64,000 bases of DNA from Aurantimonas coralicida DSM 14790 (GCF_000421645.1 NZ_ATXK01000009.1:1-64000), one strand, 5' to 3'. Shown: positions 1-8,621, numbered from the stretch's first letter. The notes: generated from the letters alone by a model not told the origin. Numbers and translations are program-made.

Positions 1-1
1 C

Positions 2-340
2 GCCATGGACGGCGCGGCGTTCGACGTCTACGTGCGCACGCAACTGGCGCCATGTCTCGAACCCGGCGATGTCGTCATTCTGGACAACCTGAACGTACAC
101 AAGAGCCCAAGAGCCGCGCAGGCCATCGCCGAGCGGGGCGCCTGGCTCTTGTTCCTGCCGAAATACTCCCCCGACCTCAATCCGATAGAAATGGCATTCT
201 CAAAGCTGAAGACGCTGCTTCGAAAGGCGGCCGCCCGAACCTTGGATGATCTCTGGCGCGCTGTCGGCGATATCTGCGCCCTCTTCACACCCGACGAATG
301 CTGGAATTACTTCAAAGCTGCAGGCTGCGTTGCAGATTAA
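2..340 (+). mobile_element. IS630-family transposase, C-terminal part (cut by window start)
   Basis: This is the C-terminal end of a DDE transposase of the IS630/Tc1-mariner group, which cuts and joins DNA at TA dinucleotides. The frame is already open at base 2, so the gene begins outside the window. The visible part carries the second catalytic aspartate in the segment DNLNVHK and the third acidic residue in SPDLNPIEMAFSKLK, which is the family hallmark (D...NPIE). The reading frame is intact to its stop. The downstream lacI-type gene starts only 12 bases later on the other strand, so the right end of the element must lie within about 341-355. I could not identify the terminal inverted repeat because the left end is not visible. 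The family call is firm; whether the copy is active cannot be judged. Confidence 0.85.
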
Positions 341-352
341 TCGCCCGACGCT

Positions 353-1429
353 CTAGGCGGATGTGCGCGCCACGATCCGGAATCCGAGATCGGTGACGGG
401 TGCCTGCGGGCCGGTGCCGTCGAAACGGGCGAGGATCGCTTCCGCCGCGGCCCGCCCGAAGGCCGGCCGATCGACCCGCACGGTGGTCAGCGCCGGCTCG
501 ACATGGGCGGCAAAATCCTGGTCGCCGAAGCCGATCACGGCGATGTCCGCCGGAACGGCGAGCCCGCGCGCTTTGGCTTCGATCAGCACGCCGTGGGCCA
601 GAAGGTCGGAGCTGCAGAAGACCACCCCGCCAGCGAAACCACGGGCGTCGATGAGTTCGGCAAGGCCTTGCCGGCCCCGTTCCAGGCTGGCCGGGCCATC
701 GAAATCGACTGTCTCGATCGCCGTCTCCGCGGCGGGGGCGAAGCGCGCGACGAAGGCCGCCTTGCGACGTGCCGCCCGCTCGTCGTCGGCCGACACCGTG
801 CCGGCCCTGACGTAGCCGGCCGAGATGGCATAGTCGGCGGCCGCGCGCCCGGCCTCGGCATGGGAAAAGCCGACGCACAGATCGATGGGCGAGTCGGTGA
901 TGTCCCAGACCTCGACCACCGGAATGCCGGCGCCCAGCAGCATTCTGCGGGCCCGCGGCGTGTGGTGGATGCCGGTCAGGAGCATGGCGTCCGGCCGGCG
1001 CGACAGATGCGTCTCGATCAGCACCTCCTCGTCGGCCGGATCCAGCCCGGTCTCCGACAGCAGGATCTGGTAGCCATGGGCCCGGATCCGCTCGCTGAAG
1101 GCCTTGATCATCGCGGCGTAGACGATGTTGGTGATCGACGGCACCAGGGCGGTGATCAGCCGGCTACGCCGCGAGGCGAGGGCGCCGGCCAGGGCGTTGG
1201 GGACGAAGCCGGTCACCGCGATGGCCTCGCGGATCTTCTCCAGCGTGGCCGGCGAAACCTTGGACGGATCGCTGAGGGCTCGGGAGACGGTGACCTGCGA
1301 GACGCCGGCGAGCCGTCCGATCGTCGCCATGGTGACCGGACCGCCTCCGGGAGGCGCGCCTTTCGGCGGTGGAGCCTGATCGTCCGTCAATCGCCTCGTC
1401 TCCACCTCTCGTCCCGACACATGGGTCAA
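353..1429 (-). CDS. LacI/GntR-gluconate-type transcriptional regulator
   Basis: A LacI-family repressor, probably responding to a sugar acid or its catabolite. A helix-turn-helix (IGRLAGVSQVTVSRAL, about residues 36-51 from this start) is followed by a periplasmic-binding-protein-like sensor domain to the C-terminus. It diverges from the pentonate dehydratase gene at 1636, and a LacI-type palindrome lies in that gene's promoter, so it is the likely local regulator. The start is uncertain. The longest frame begins with TTG at 1429, GTG codons follow at residues 4 and 9, and the first ATG (1330) would begin inside the HTH. A Pro/Gly-rich N-terminal arm precedes the HTH. The stop codon sits at the presumed IS630 junction, so the last residues may have been altered by the insertion. 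Confidence 0.88.
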   Translation of the reverse strand: MTHVSGREVETRRLTDDQAPPPKGAPPGGGPVTMATIGRLAGVSQVTVSRALSDPSKVSPATLEKIREAIAVTGFVPNALAGALASRRSRLITALVPSITNIVYAAMIKAFSERIRAHGYQILLSETGLDPADEEVLIETHLSRRPDAMLLTGIHHTPRARRMLLGAGIPVVEVWDITDSPIDLCVGFSHAEAGRAAADYAISAGYVRAGTVSADDERAARRKAAFVARFAPAAETAIETVDFDGPASLERGRQGLAELIDARGFAGGVVFCSSDLLAHGVLIEAKARGLAVPADIAVIGFGDQDFAAHVEPALTTVRVDRPAFGRAAAEAILARFDGTGPQAPVTDLGFRIVARTSA

Positions 1430-1571
1430 CTGTCAGCTTCGCGCGGCCGGCTGGCTCGCCGTGGACTGGACCTTCGCGCCCGCATCCGCCGTGCCTCAGC
1501 GCCAACATGTATACGCATTCGGCTTGCTTTTCCATCTTGGTATCGGCAGCTGTGCTGCGCCGCCCGCTTCG

Positions 1572-1601
1572 TTGACAGCTGGTTTATGTAAGCGCATACA
1601 T
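1572..1601 (+). promoter_or_regulatory. Promoter -35 with overlapping LacI-type operator
   Basis: A perfect TTGACA (-35) at 1572-1577 is followed, at the expected distance for a -10 box, by the near-palindrome ATGTAAGCGCATACAT (1586-1601; 14 of 16 positions match its reverse complement, with a central CG as in LacI-family operators). An operator over the -10 region would block RNA polymerase. It lies 35 bases upstream of the dehydratase start and in the gap shared with the divergent lacI-type gene. The operator assignment is inference from symmetry and context. Confidence 0.6.
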
Positions 1602-1635
1602 GCCGCCGAAATATGCTGCCGAGGACGAGGAAACC

Positions 1636-3378
1636 ATGGCCGAAACCCGCCGGAAGACGCCGGACACGCTGCGCAGCGCGCGCTGGTTCGCGCCCGACGA
1701 TCTACGCAGCTTCGGCCATCGCTCGCGGATGATGCAGCTCGGCTATGCGGAAGAGGATTTTCGCGACAAGCCGATCATCGGTGTCCTCAACACCTGGTCG
1801 GAGCTCAATTCCTGCCACGGCCATTTTCGCGAGCGCGCGCAGGACGTGAAGCGCGGCGTCGCCCAGGCCGGCGGCTTCGCCGTCGAACTGCCGTCGCTGT
1901 CGGTGGACGAGAGCTTCACCAAGCCGACCTCCATGCTCTACCGCAACATGCTGGCGATGGAGACGGAGGAGATGATCCGCTCGCACCCGCTTGACGGGGT
2001 TGTGCTGATGGGCGGCTGCGACAAGACCACGCCGGGTCTCGTCATGGGGGCGCTGACGGCCGGCGTGCCGATGATCTACCTGCCGGCGGGGCCGATGCTG
2101 CGCGGCCATTATGCCGGCAAGATCCTCGGCTCGGGATCGGATGCCTGGAAATACTGGGACGAGCGGCGGGCCGGCAACATCACCGACGAGGAATGGCTGG
2201 GCATCCAGGGTGGCATCGCCCGTTCGGTCGGCACCTGCATGACCATGGGCACCGCCGCGACGATGACGGCCATCGCCGACGCGATGGGGCTGACCTTGCC
2301 GGGCGCCTCGTCGATCCCGGCGGCCGATTCCGGCCACCAGCGCATGGCCTCGGCCTGCGGCCGGCGGATCGTCGACATGGTCTGGGAGGATCTGACACCG
2401 GACCGGATCGTCACCGCGGCGGCGGTGCGCAATGCCGCCATCGTCGCCATGGCCACCGGCTGCTCGACCAATGCGGTCGTCCACATCATCGCCATGGCGC
2501 GCCGCGCCGGAGTCGAGCTGACGCTGGACGATCTCGACGAACTGGGCCGCACGACGCCGCTGATCGCCAATGTCCGCCCCTCGGGCAAGGACTATCTGAT
2601 GGAGGATTTCTTCTATGCGGGCGGCCTGCGCGCGCTGATGAAGCAGCTCGAGGAACGGCTCGACACCTCCTGCCTCACCGTCACCGGCCAGACGCTGGGC
2701 GCATGCCTTGAGGGGGCCGTCGTCTACAATGACGACGTCATCCGGCCGCTGTCCAACCCGGTCTATCACGAGGGCTCGCTGGCACTGCTGCGCGGCAATC
2801 TCTGCCCGGACGGGGCGGTGATCAAGCCGGCGGCCTGCGACCCGCGCTTCCATGTGCATGAGGGGCCGGCGCTGGTCTTCGATTCCTATCCGGAGATGAA
2901 GAAGGCGATCGACGACGAAAACCTCGACGTGACGCCAGACCATGTGCTGGTGCTGCGCAATGCCGGGCCGCAGGGCGGGCCGGGCATGCCGGAATGGGGC
3001 ATGCTGCCGATCCCCAAGGCGCTGATCAAGCAGGGCCATCGCGACATGCTGCGGATTTCCGACGCGCGCATGTCGGGCACCTCCTATGGCGCCTGCGTCC
3101 TGCATGTGGCACCGGAATCCTTCGTCGGCGGCCCGCTGGCGCTGCTGAAGACCGGCGATATCGTGCGGCTCGACCTGCCGAACCGGCGGCTCGACATGCT
3201 GGTCGACGAGGCCGAACTGGAAGCGCGCCGCGCGGCATGGACGCCGCCCGAGCCCCGCTATGGCCGCGGCTATGGCTGGATGTTCTCGCGCCACGTTACC
3301 CAAGCCGACAAGGGCTGCGACTTCGACTATCTCGAGCGGGGCTTCGGCCCGGCGGTTCCCGAACCCGACATCTTCTAG
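1636..3378 (+). CDS. IlvD/Edd-family sugar-acid dehydratase, L-arabinonate dehydratase type
   Basis: An iron-sulfur dehydratase that converts an aldonic acid (probably a pentonate such as L-arabinonate) to its 2-keto-3-deoxy form in the cytoplasm. From the ATG at 1636 it is 580 residues, the size of pentonate dehydratases. The three cluster cysteines are visible at 60 (NSCHGHF), 128 (GGCDKTTPG) and 201 (GTCMTMGTA). Lys130 follows the second one, matching the Mg-binding carbamylated lysine described for the Rhizobium enzyme. Only three cysteines fit the [2Fe-2S] subgroup. I chose 1636 over an in-frame ATG at 1600 because GAGGAAACC precedes it and the 1600 start overlaps the operator. It is first in a rightward operon with the DapA- and RraA-family genes. 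The exact substrate (L-arabinonate, D-xylonate, D-fuconate) cannot be fixed from sequence. Confidence 0.9.
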   Translation: MAETRRKTPDTLRSARWFAPDDLRSFGHRSRMMQLGYAEEDFRDKPIIGVLNTWSELNSCHGHFRERAQDVKRGVAQAGGFAVELPSLSVDESFTKPTSMLYRNMLAMETEEMIRSHPLDGVVLMGGCDKTTPGLVMGALTAGVPMIYLPAGPMLRGHYAGKILGSGSDAWKYWDERRAGNITDEEWLGIQGGIARSVGTCMTMGTAATMTAIADAMGLTLPGASSIPAADSGHQRMASACGRRIVDMVWEDLTPDRIVTAAAVRNAAIVAMATGCSTNAVVHIIAMARRAGVELTLDDLDELGRTTPLIANVRPSGKDYLMEDFFYAGGLRALMKQLEERLDTSCLTVTGQTLGACLEGAVVYNDDVIRPLSNPVYHEGSLALLRGNLCPDGAVIKPAACDPRFHVHEGPALVFDSYPEMKKAIDDENLDVTPDHVLVLRNAGPQGGPGMPEWGMLPIPKALIKQGHRDMLRISDARMSGTSYGACVLHVAPESFVGGPLALLKTGDIVRLDLPNRRLDMLVDEAELEARRAAWTPPEPRYGRGYGWMFSRHVTQADKGCDFDYLERGFGPAVPEPDIF

Positions 3379-3387
3379 AGGGCCGCG

Positions 3388-4287
3388 ATGCGCCACGATC
3401 TCGATACGGCCCTTGCTGGCATTTCCGGCATTCTGGTCACGCCCTATGACGCCGCGGGCGACGTTGCGCCGGCGAAGCTGGCGCCGATCCTCGACCGGGC
3501 GCTGGCCGCCGGCGTCCACATGCCGGTGGTCAACGGCAATACCGGCGAGTTCTACGCCCTGACCACCGACGAGGCGGTGACCATGGTGCAAGAGGTCGCC
3601 GCGCTGGTGGACGGGCGGGCGCCGCTGCTTGCCGGCGTCGGGCGCGGCATCCGCGATGCCTGCCGGCTGGCCCGCGCTTCGGCCGAGGCCGGCGCGACCG
3701 CGTTGATGATCCACCAGCCGCCGGACCCGTTCGTCGCGCCGCGCGGCACCGTCGACTATGTCCGCGCCATCATCGACGCCTCCGGCGGCCTGCCGGTGAT
3801 GCTGTATCTGCGCAATGATGCGATCGGCACGAAGGGCATCGCCGCGCTTTGCGCGCTGCCAGGCGTCAAGGGCGTGAAATGGGCAACGCCCAACCCGATG
3901 AAACTCGCCGAGGCGATCGCCGCCTGCGACCCGTCGATCACCTGGGTCGGCGGTCTCGCGGAAGTCTGGGCGCCGGCCTTCTACGCCGTCGGCGCGCGGG
4001 GCTTCACCTCGGGGCTGATCAATGTCTGGCCGGAACGCTCGATGGCGATCCATGCAGCGCTGGAAGCTTCCGACTACGCGGCCGCCCGCGACCTCATCGC
4101 CGGCATGCGCGCCTTCGAGGAGATCCGGGCCGAGGAGCTGAACGGCACCAACGTCACCGGCGTGAAGGCGGCGCTCGCAGCGATGGGCGACGATTGCGGA
4201 CCGACACGGCCGCCCTCGGCCTGGCCGTTGACCGAGGCGCAGCAGACCCGCATGACTGACTTCCTGACGACCAACGGCCTGATCTGA
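3388..4287 (+). CDS. DapA/DHDPS-family 2-keto-3-deoxy-sugar-acid dehydratase or aldolase
   Basis: A TIM-barrel enzyme of the dihydrodipicolinate synthase family that forms a Schiff base with an alpha-keto acid. The lysine is Lys164 (GVKWATPN) and the partner tyrosine is Tyr140 (MLYLRND). The length (299 residues) is typical. Its position 9 bases after a pentonate-type dehydratase makes 2-keto-3-deoxypentonate the likely substrate. Known family members in that setting either dehydrate it to 2-oxoglutarate semialdehyde or split it by retro-aldol cleavage. True lysine-pathway DapA is unlikely given the neighbours. Dehydratase versus aldolase activity is undecided. No aldehyde dehydrogenase for the semialdehyde is present in the window. 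Confidence 0.82.
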   Translation: MRHDLDTALAGISGILVTPYDAAGDVAPAKLAPILDRALAAGVHMPVVNGNTGEFYALTTDEAVTMVQEVAALVDGRAPLLAGVGRGIRDACRLARASAEAGATALMIHQPPDPFVAPRGTVDYVRAIIDASGGLPVMLYLRNDAIGTKGIAALCALPGVKGVKWATPNPMKLAEAIAACDPSITWVGGLAEVWAPAFYAVGARGFTSGLINVWPERSMAIHAALEASDYAAARDLIAGMRAFEEIRAEELNGTNVTGVKAALAAMGDDCGPTRPPSAWPLTEAQQTRMTDFLTTNGLI

Positions 4288-4342
4288 TCCCGTCGGCGCC
4301 GTTCCCGGCGTCCAACCAACGCACCGGAGCGAGACCCTGGCG

Positions 4343-5053
4343 ATGAACGAAGCAACACGGCAGAAACTGATGGGCGTCTCGGTGGCGACGCTCGCCACTG
4401 CGCTCTACAAGCGCGGGCTGCGCAGCCAGGTGATCCAGGAGGTGCATCCGGTGGCGCCGAAGGGCCGCAACATGGTCGGCCCCGCCTTCACCCTGCGCTA
4501 CATGCCGGCCCGCGAGGACCGCAACCAGCTCGCCGAGTTCCGCAAGCCCGACCATCCGCAGCGGGCCGCGATCGAGGCCTGCCCGTCGGGCCATGTCATG
4601 GTCATCGACAGTCGCAAGGACCCGCGGGCGGCCAGTGCCGGCGATATCCTGATCACCCGTCTGATGGTGCGCGGTGCCGCCGGCATCGTGACCGATGGCG
4701 GCTTTCGCGACGCGGCGACGATCGGCGGCCTCGACATGCCGGCCTATCACACGCGGCCGTCGAGCCCGACCAATCTGACGCTGCACGAGGCGATCGAGAT
4801 CAACGGCCCGATCGGCTGCGGCGACTCGCCGGTGTTTCCCGGCGACGTCATCGTCGGCGACGACGACTGCGTGATCGTCATTCCGGCGGATATCGCCGAC
4901 GAGGTCGCCGACGAGGCGGTGGAGATGACCGCTTACGAGGATTTCGTCATCGAGCGGGTGCGCGAGGGCGAGACAATCATCGGCCTCTATCCCTGCACCA
5001 AGGACGAGCACCAGGCCCGCTTCAAGGAATGGCGAGCGAAGAACGGTCGCTGA
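4343..5053 (+). CDS. RraA-family protein (HMG/oxaloacetate aldolase-like)
   Basis: A member of the RraA / 4-hydroxy-4-methyl-2-oxoglutarate (HMG) aldolase fold. The family contains metal-dependent class II retro-aldolases and oxaloacetate decarboxylases as well as the RNase E inhibitor RraA. At 236 residues it is of the longer, catabolic type rather than the roughly 160-residue E. coli RraA. The conserved Gly-rich loop and metal-site segment is TDGGFRD. The DSRKD and SAGDILITRLMVRGAAG segments are also typical. It is third in the LacI-controlled operon, 55 bases after the DapA-family gene, with a GGAG 15-20 bases ahead of the ATG. I infer cleavage of a hydroxy-keto acid formed by the upstream enzymes; the actual substrate is unknown. 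Confidence 0.8.
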   Translation: MNEATRQKLMGVSVATLATALYKRGLRSQVIQEVHPVAPKGRNMVGPAFTLRYMPAREDRNQLAEFRKPDHPQRAAIEACPSGHVMVIDSRKDPRAASAGDILITRLMVRGAAGIVTDGGFRDAATIGGLDMPAYHTRPSSPTNLTLHEAIEINGPIGCGDSPVFPGDVIVGDDDCVIVIPADIADEVADEAVEMTAYEDFVIERVREGETIIGLYPCTKDEHQARFKEWRAKNGR

Positions 5054-5083
5054 TCGCGCGGCCGCCGAGCCGCACGGTTTGCT

Positions 5084-6565
5084 CTAGCCGAGGCTTCTGA
5101 CATCCGCGCCGTCGCGCGGCGAGGTGAGCTGGCAGCCGGGATTCATCAGATCCGCCGGGTCGAGCAACTGCTTCAACCCGCGCAGCAGGGTCTCGTGCAC
5201 CGGCGAGCGCCGTGCTTCGAAGTCTCCGCGCTTCAGACGTCCGATACCGTGTTCGGCGCTGATGCCGCCGCCATGGCGGTCGACCACGGCGTTGAGGATG
5301 GTCTTCGCCTCGTAGAGCATGGCGTCGCGCGCCTCCCGCTCGAGGCCGCGCGGCGGGATGACGTTGAGGTGGATATTGCCGTCGCCGACATGGCCGTAGG
5401 CGACAGGCAGGCAGTTCGGCAGCTTGCGGCCGAGCTCTTCGATGGATTGCGTGATGAATCCGGCGACCTGCGACGGCGAAACCGACAGGTCGGTGCGCAG
5501 ATGCGGGCCGCGCAGCGCCTGTCCCTCGATCATCCCCTCGCGGATCTGCCACAGGCCGGCGGCCTGGCGTTCGGAGGCGGCGAGCACGCCGTCGATCACC
5601 AGGTCCCGCGTCATGGCGGTTTCGAGGAAGGCCTCGACCATGGCGCGCAGATCGATCGGGCCGGTGGCGGCCACGTCGATCAGCGCATAGGCCGGCGCGT
5701 CGGCGATCTGCGGCGGCACGAAGTCGGCGTCCGCCTCCTTCGCGAAGGTCAGGCCCTCGGGCGGCACCAGCTCGAAGGCCGACAGCAGGTCGCAGCATTC
5801 GCGCCGCGCCAGCGCATAGAGCGCCATGACGTCGTCGAGGGAGCGCAGCGCCAGAAAAGCGGTCTCGCTGCGCGTCGGCTTCGGCACGAGGCGCAGCGCC
5901 GCGCCGGTGATGATGCCGAGCGAGCCCTCGGCGCCGATGAAGAGCTGCTTCAGGTCGACGCCGCTGTTGTTCTTGCGCAGGGTGGAGAGGCCGTTCCAGA
6001 TCGTGCCGTCGGGCAGCACCACCTCCAGGCCGAGGATCATCTCGCGTGTCATGCCGTAGCGCAGGACATTGATGCCGCCCGCATTGGTAGCGATGTTGCC
6101 GCCGATCTGGCAGGAGCCCTCGGCGGCCAGCGACAGTGGGAAGAGCAGGTCCTGTTCGGCCAGCGCCGCGTTGATCGCGGCAAGGATGCAGCCGGCATCG
6201 ACCACGGCGGAGAAATCGTCGGCGGCAATGGTGCGGATGCGGTTCATGCGCTCCAGCGTCAGGACGACATGGCCGGCCGCATCGGTCGGGAGGCCGCCCA
6301 GCACCAGCCCGGTATTGCCGCCCTGGGGTACGATGGCCAGACCGGCCGCCGCGCAGGCACGCACCAGCCGCGAGACTTCCTCGGTATCGGCGGGACGCAG
6401 CACGGCCAGGGCGCTGCCCTCCACGTCGCCATGCCAGTCGCGGCAATAGCGCTGCATGTCGACCGGGTCCGACAGCACCGTCTTCGGCCCGAACTCGGCG
6501 AGCAGTTCGGCCCGAATGGCGTCCGGGGCGGGCTTCGCATGTGTCTCGGCGATGGATGCGGTCAT
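5084..6565 (-). CDS. FAD-linked 2-hydroxyacid dehydrogenase (GlcD / D-2-hydroxyglutarate dehydrogenase family)
   Basis: A flavoprotein that oxidises a D-2-hydroxy acid to the 2-keto acid. An FAD_binding_4 (PCMH-type) domain occupies the N-terminal half, with the flavin-phosphate loop PQGGNTGLVLGG and the segment GGNIATNAGG. The FAD-oxidase C-terminal domain follows and carries YGHVGDGNIHLNV, the metal- and substrate-binding signature. Length is 493 residues. It is last in a leftward operon after the CoA-transferase and enoyl-CoA hydratase genes, starting 29 bases after the latter with CGAGGACC as ribosome site. The family cannot be resolved to glycolate, D-lactate or D-2-hydroxyglutarate by eye. 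The glcE/glcF partners of glycolate oxidase are absent, which favours a single-chain enzyme. Confidence 0.88.
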   Translation of the reverse strand: MTASIAETHAKPAPDAIRAELLAEFGPKTVLSDPVDMQRYCRDWHGDVEGSALAVLRPADTEEVSRLVRACAAAGLAIVPQGGNTGLVLGGLPTDAAGHVVLTLERMNRIRTIAADDFSAVVDAGCILAAINAALAEQDLLFPLSLAAEGSCQIGGNIATNAGGINVLRYGMTREMILGLEVVLPDGTIWNGLSTLRKNNSGVDLKQLFIGAEGSLGIITGAALRLVPKPTRSETAFLALRSLDDVMALYALARRECCDLLSAFELVPPEGLTFAKEADADFVPPQIADAPAYALIDVAATGPIDLRAMVEAFLETAMTRDLVIDGVLAASERQAAGLWQIREGMIEGQALRGPHLRTDLSVSPSQVAGFITQSIEELGRKLPNCLPVAYGHVGDGNIHLNVIPPRGLEREARDAMLYEAKTILNAVVDRHGGGISAEHGIGRLKRGDFEARRSPVHETLLRGLKQLLDPADLMNPGCQLTSPRDGADVRSLG

Positions 6566-6594
6566 GGATGGTCCTCGCTGGTCCCGGCCGATGC

Positions 6595-7383
6595 CTAGCG
6601 GCCTTCCCAGGCCGGCGGTTTGCCGCTCAGGAAGCCGGCGACCCCGGCCTTGAAGTCACGGCTGCCGTAGCATGACGCGATGAGATCGTCGCCGTCGGCG
6701 CCGGGGTCCTCGGCAAGGCGCGCAATGGCGGCCTTGCTCACCCGCAGTGTCAGCGGCGCGTTGGCGAGGATGGTATCGCAGAGGCGGGTGACGGCATCGT
6801 CGAGCGCGTCCTTCTCGACGATCTCGGCGAGGAAGCCGCAGGCGCGCGCTTCGTCGGCATCGAGGATCTCGCCCAGGAGCAGCATGCGCTTGGCCCGGGC
6901 GGCGCCGAAGCCGGCGACCAACCGGGCATAGTTCGCCATGGACAGGCAATTGCCGACGGTCCTGGCGATGGGCACGCCGAAGCGCGATCCGGCGGTGGCG
7001 ATGCGCAGATCGCAGACGGCGGCCAGATTCAGCCCGCCGCCGACGGTCCAGCCGTCGATCGCCGCGATGGTCGGGACGGGGATGCGGGCCAGCGCCAGCG
7101 TGTGTTCCTCCATCTCGCGCTCATAGGCGATGCCGTCCTCGCCGGTCTCGAAGCCGGAGAAGATGCGTACGTCCGAGCCGGCGACGAAGGCCTTGCCGCC
7201 GGCGCCGCGCAAGACCACGGCCCGCAGCGTGGCATCGGCCTGCAGCTCGTCGCAGATGGCGTGGAGCTGCCCGTACATCTGCCGCGTCATGGCGTTGCGG
7301 GCGGCCGGGCGGTCGAAGGTGACATGGGCGACGGTGCCGCGCCGCTCCAGCGTGACGGCCCCGTCGGCGTCGTTGGCACTCAT
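6595..7383 (-). CDS. Enoyl-CoA hydratase/isomerase family protein
   Basis: A crotonase-fold enzyme acting on a CoA thioester in the cytoplasm. The oxyanion-hole segments are visible as GAGGKAFVAGSD and IDGWTVGGGLNLAAVCDLRIA. The length of 262 residues is normal. In the second segment the usual glutamate pair is not obvious, so hydratase activity is not assured and isomerase or decarboxylase chemistry is possible. Its ATG overlaps the stop of the upstream CoA-transferase gene by four bases (ATGA), so the two are translationally coupled and probably act on the same acyl-CoA: the transferase makes the thioester, this enzyme modifies it. Confidence 0.88.
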   Translation of the reverse strand: MSANDADGAVTLERRGTVAHVTFDRPAARNAMTRQMYGQLHAICDELQADATLRAVVLRGAGGKAFVAGSDVRIFSGFETGEDGIAYEREMEEHTLALARIPVPTIAAIDGWTVGGGLNLAAVCDLRIATAGSRFGVPIARTVGNCLSMANYARLVAGFGAARAKRMLLLGEILDADEARACGFLAEIVEKDALDDAVTRLCDTILANAPLTLRVSKAAIARLAEDPGADGDDLIASCYGSRDFKAGVAGFLSGKPPAWEGR

Positions 7384-8621
7384 TGCGAGAAGGCTCCGCC
7401 GCCGGCCAGTTCGTCGTAGCGGTCCGACAGACCGAGTTCATCGACGAGGTCACGGGTGTGCTGGCCAAGCAGCGGCGGCGGATAGCGCACTTCCTGCGGC
7501 GTGCCGGACAGCTTGACCGGGAAGCCGAGTGTGTTGATCTCGCCTTCCACCGGATGCTCGACCTTCATGACCATGTTGCGGGCCGCGACATGGTCGCTCG
7601 CCATCACCTGGGCATAGTCGTTGATCGGCCCGGCCGGCACGCCCGCGGCGATGAAGGCATCGACCCAGTGGTCGACGGTCTCGGTCTTGAAGACGGCATT
7701 CAGCTCGGCGACCAGCGCCGGCAGGTTCTGCAGCCGGTCGCGATTGTCCCGGAAGCGCGGGTCTTCGGTCAGGTCCATGCGGTCGATGACCTGGCAGAAG
7801 GTCAGCCAGATCTTCTGGTTGGCAGCGCCGACGACGAAATGGCCGTTGGCGGCGGCGAAGGCCTGATAGGGCGCGCTCATGCGGTTGGCCGTGCCCAGCG
7901 GCTGCGGCGAGCGGCCGGTGGCCCACAATTCGGTGCTCTCCCAGACCGAGAGGCCGAGCGCCGCCTCGAAGAGCGAGGCATCGACATACTGCCCGCGGCC
8001 GGTTGCCTGGCGGCCGATGATAGCGCTCAAGATGCCGTAGACGGCGAGGAGGCCGGCGCCCAGATCGCCAATCGGCACGCCCGACTTGATCGGTTCGCCG
8101 CCGGGAATGCCCATCGCGCTGATGACACCGGACATCGCCTGGGCGATCAGGTCGAAGCCCGGACGCTGCGACCAGGGTCCCGTCTGCCCGAAGCCGGAGA
8201 TGCTCGCATAGACGAGCCGCGGATTGCGCTTCGACAGGGTTTCGTAGTCGATGCCCAGCCGCTTGGCGACGCCGGGCCGGCTGTTCTCGACGACGATGTC
8301 GGCGGTCTCGACCAGCGCGTAGAAGAGTTCGCGCCCGGCCTCGGTCTTCAGGTTGATGGTGACGCTGCGCTTGTTGCGGTTCAGCGCCAGGAAGCCGGGG
8401 CTGTCCTCGCCCTTCATGCGGAAGCCCATGGAGCGGCGGGTCTGGTCACCGCCGGCCGGTGGCTCGACCTTGATCACGTCGGCGCCCATGTCGCCGAGCA
8501 GCATACAGCCGAACGGTCCGGCCATCACCTGACTGAGATCGAGAACCCGCAGTCCTGCCAGCGGCAAGGGCCGGGCGGCCTCCTGCGTCGCCGCGCGGTC
8601 GTCCGGTGCCGGATTGTCCAT
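7380..8621 (-). CDS. CaiB/BaiF (class III) CoA-transferase
   Basis: A class III CoA-transferase that moves CoA between carboxylic acids through an aspartyl-CoA anhydride. The N-terminal family signature is clear (LRVLDLSQVMAGPFGCMLLGDMGADVIKVE). A later DIVVENSRPGVAKRLG and the G-rich loop SISGFGQTGPWSQRPGFD are also typical. Length is 413 residues. It is the first gene of the leftward operon, with GGGGGGAAAGC before the ATG. The acid donor and acceptor are unknown; succinyl-CoA to a C4/C5 hydroxy- or methyl-dicarboxylate is common in such clusters and is inference here. The promoter region (8622-9043) is shared with the divergent GntR gene and contains three copies of its presumed operator. 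Confidence 0.92.
   Translation of the reverse strand: MDNPAPDDRAATQEAARPLPLAGLRVLDLSQVMAGPFGCMLLGDMGADVIKVEPPAGGDQTRRSMGFRMKGEDSPGFLALNRNKRSVTINLKTEAGRELFYALVETADIVVENSRPGVAKRLGIDYETLSKRNPRLVYASISGFGQTGPWSQRPGFDLIAQAMSGVISAMGIPGGEPIKSGVPIGDLGAGLLAVYGILSAIIGRQATGRGQYVDASLFEAALGLSVWESTELWATGRSPQPLGTANRMSAPYQAFAAANGHFVVGAANQKIWLTFCQVIDRMDLTEDPRFRDNRDRLQNLPALVAELNAVFKTETVDHWVDAFIAAGVPAGPINDYAQVMASDHVAARNMVMKVEHPVEGEINTLGFPVKLSGTPQEVRYPPPLLGQHTRDLVDELGLSDRYDELAGGGAFSQ

Noticed and set aside
1537-1548. TTGGTATCGGCA near the LacI-type gene as a fifth GntR site
   Set aside because: It shares TTGGTAT with the other sites but not the right arm (GCCA) and lacks symmetry; probably chance.
1702-4398. A 898-codon open frame on the minus strand opposite the dehydratase and DapA-family genes
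   Set aside because: It lies wholly antisense to two well-supported enzymes, is rich in Arg/His/Ala/Gly, and shows no domain. Long antisense frames are expected in DNA with GC-rich third codon positions.
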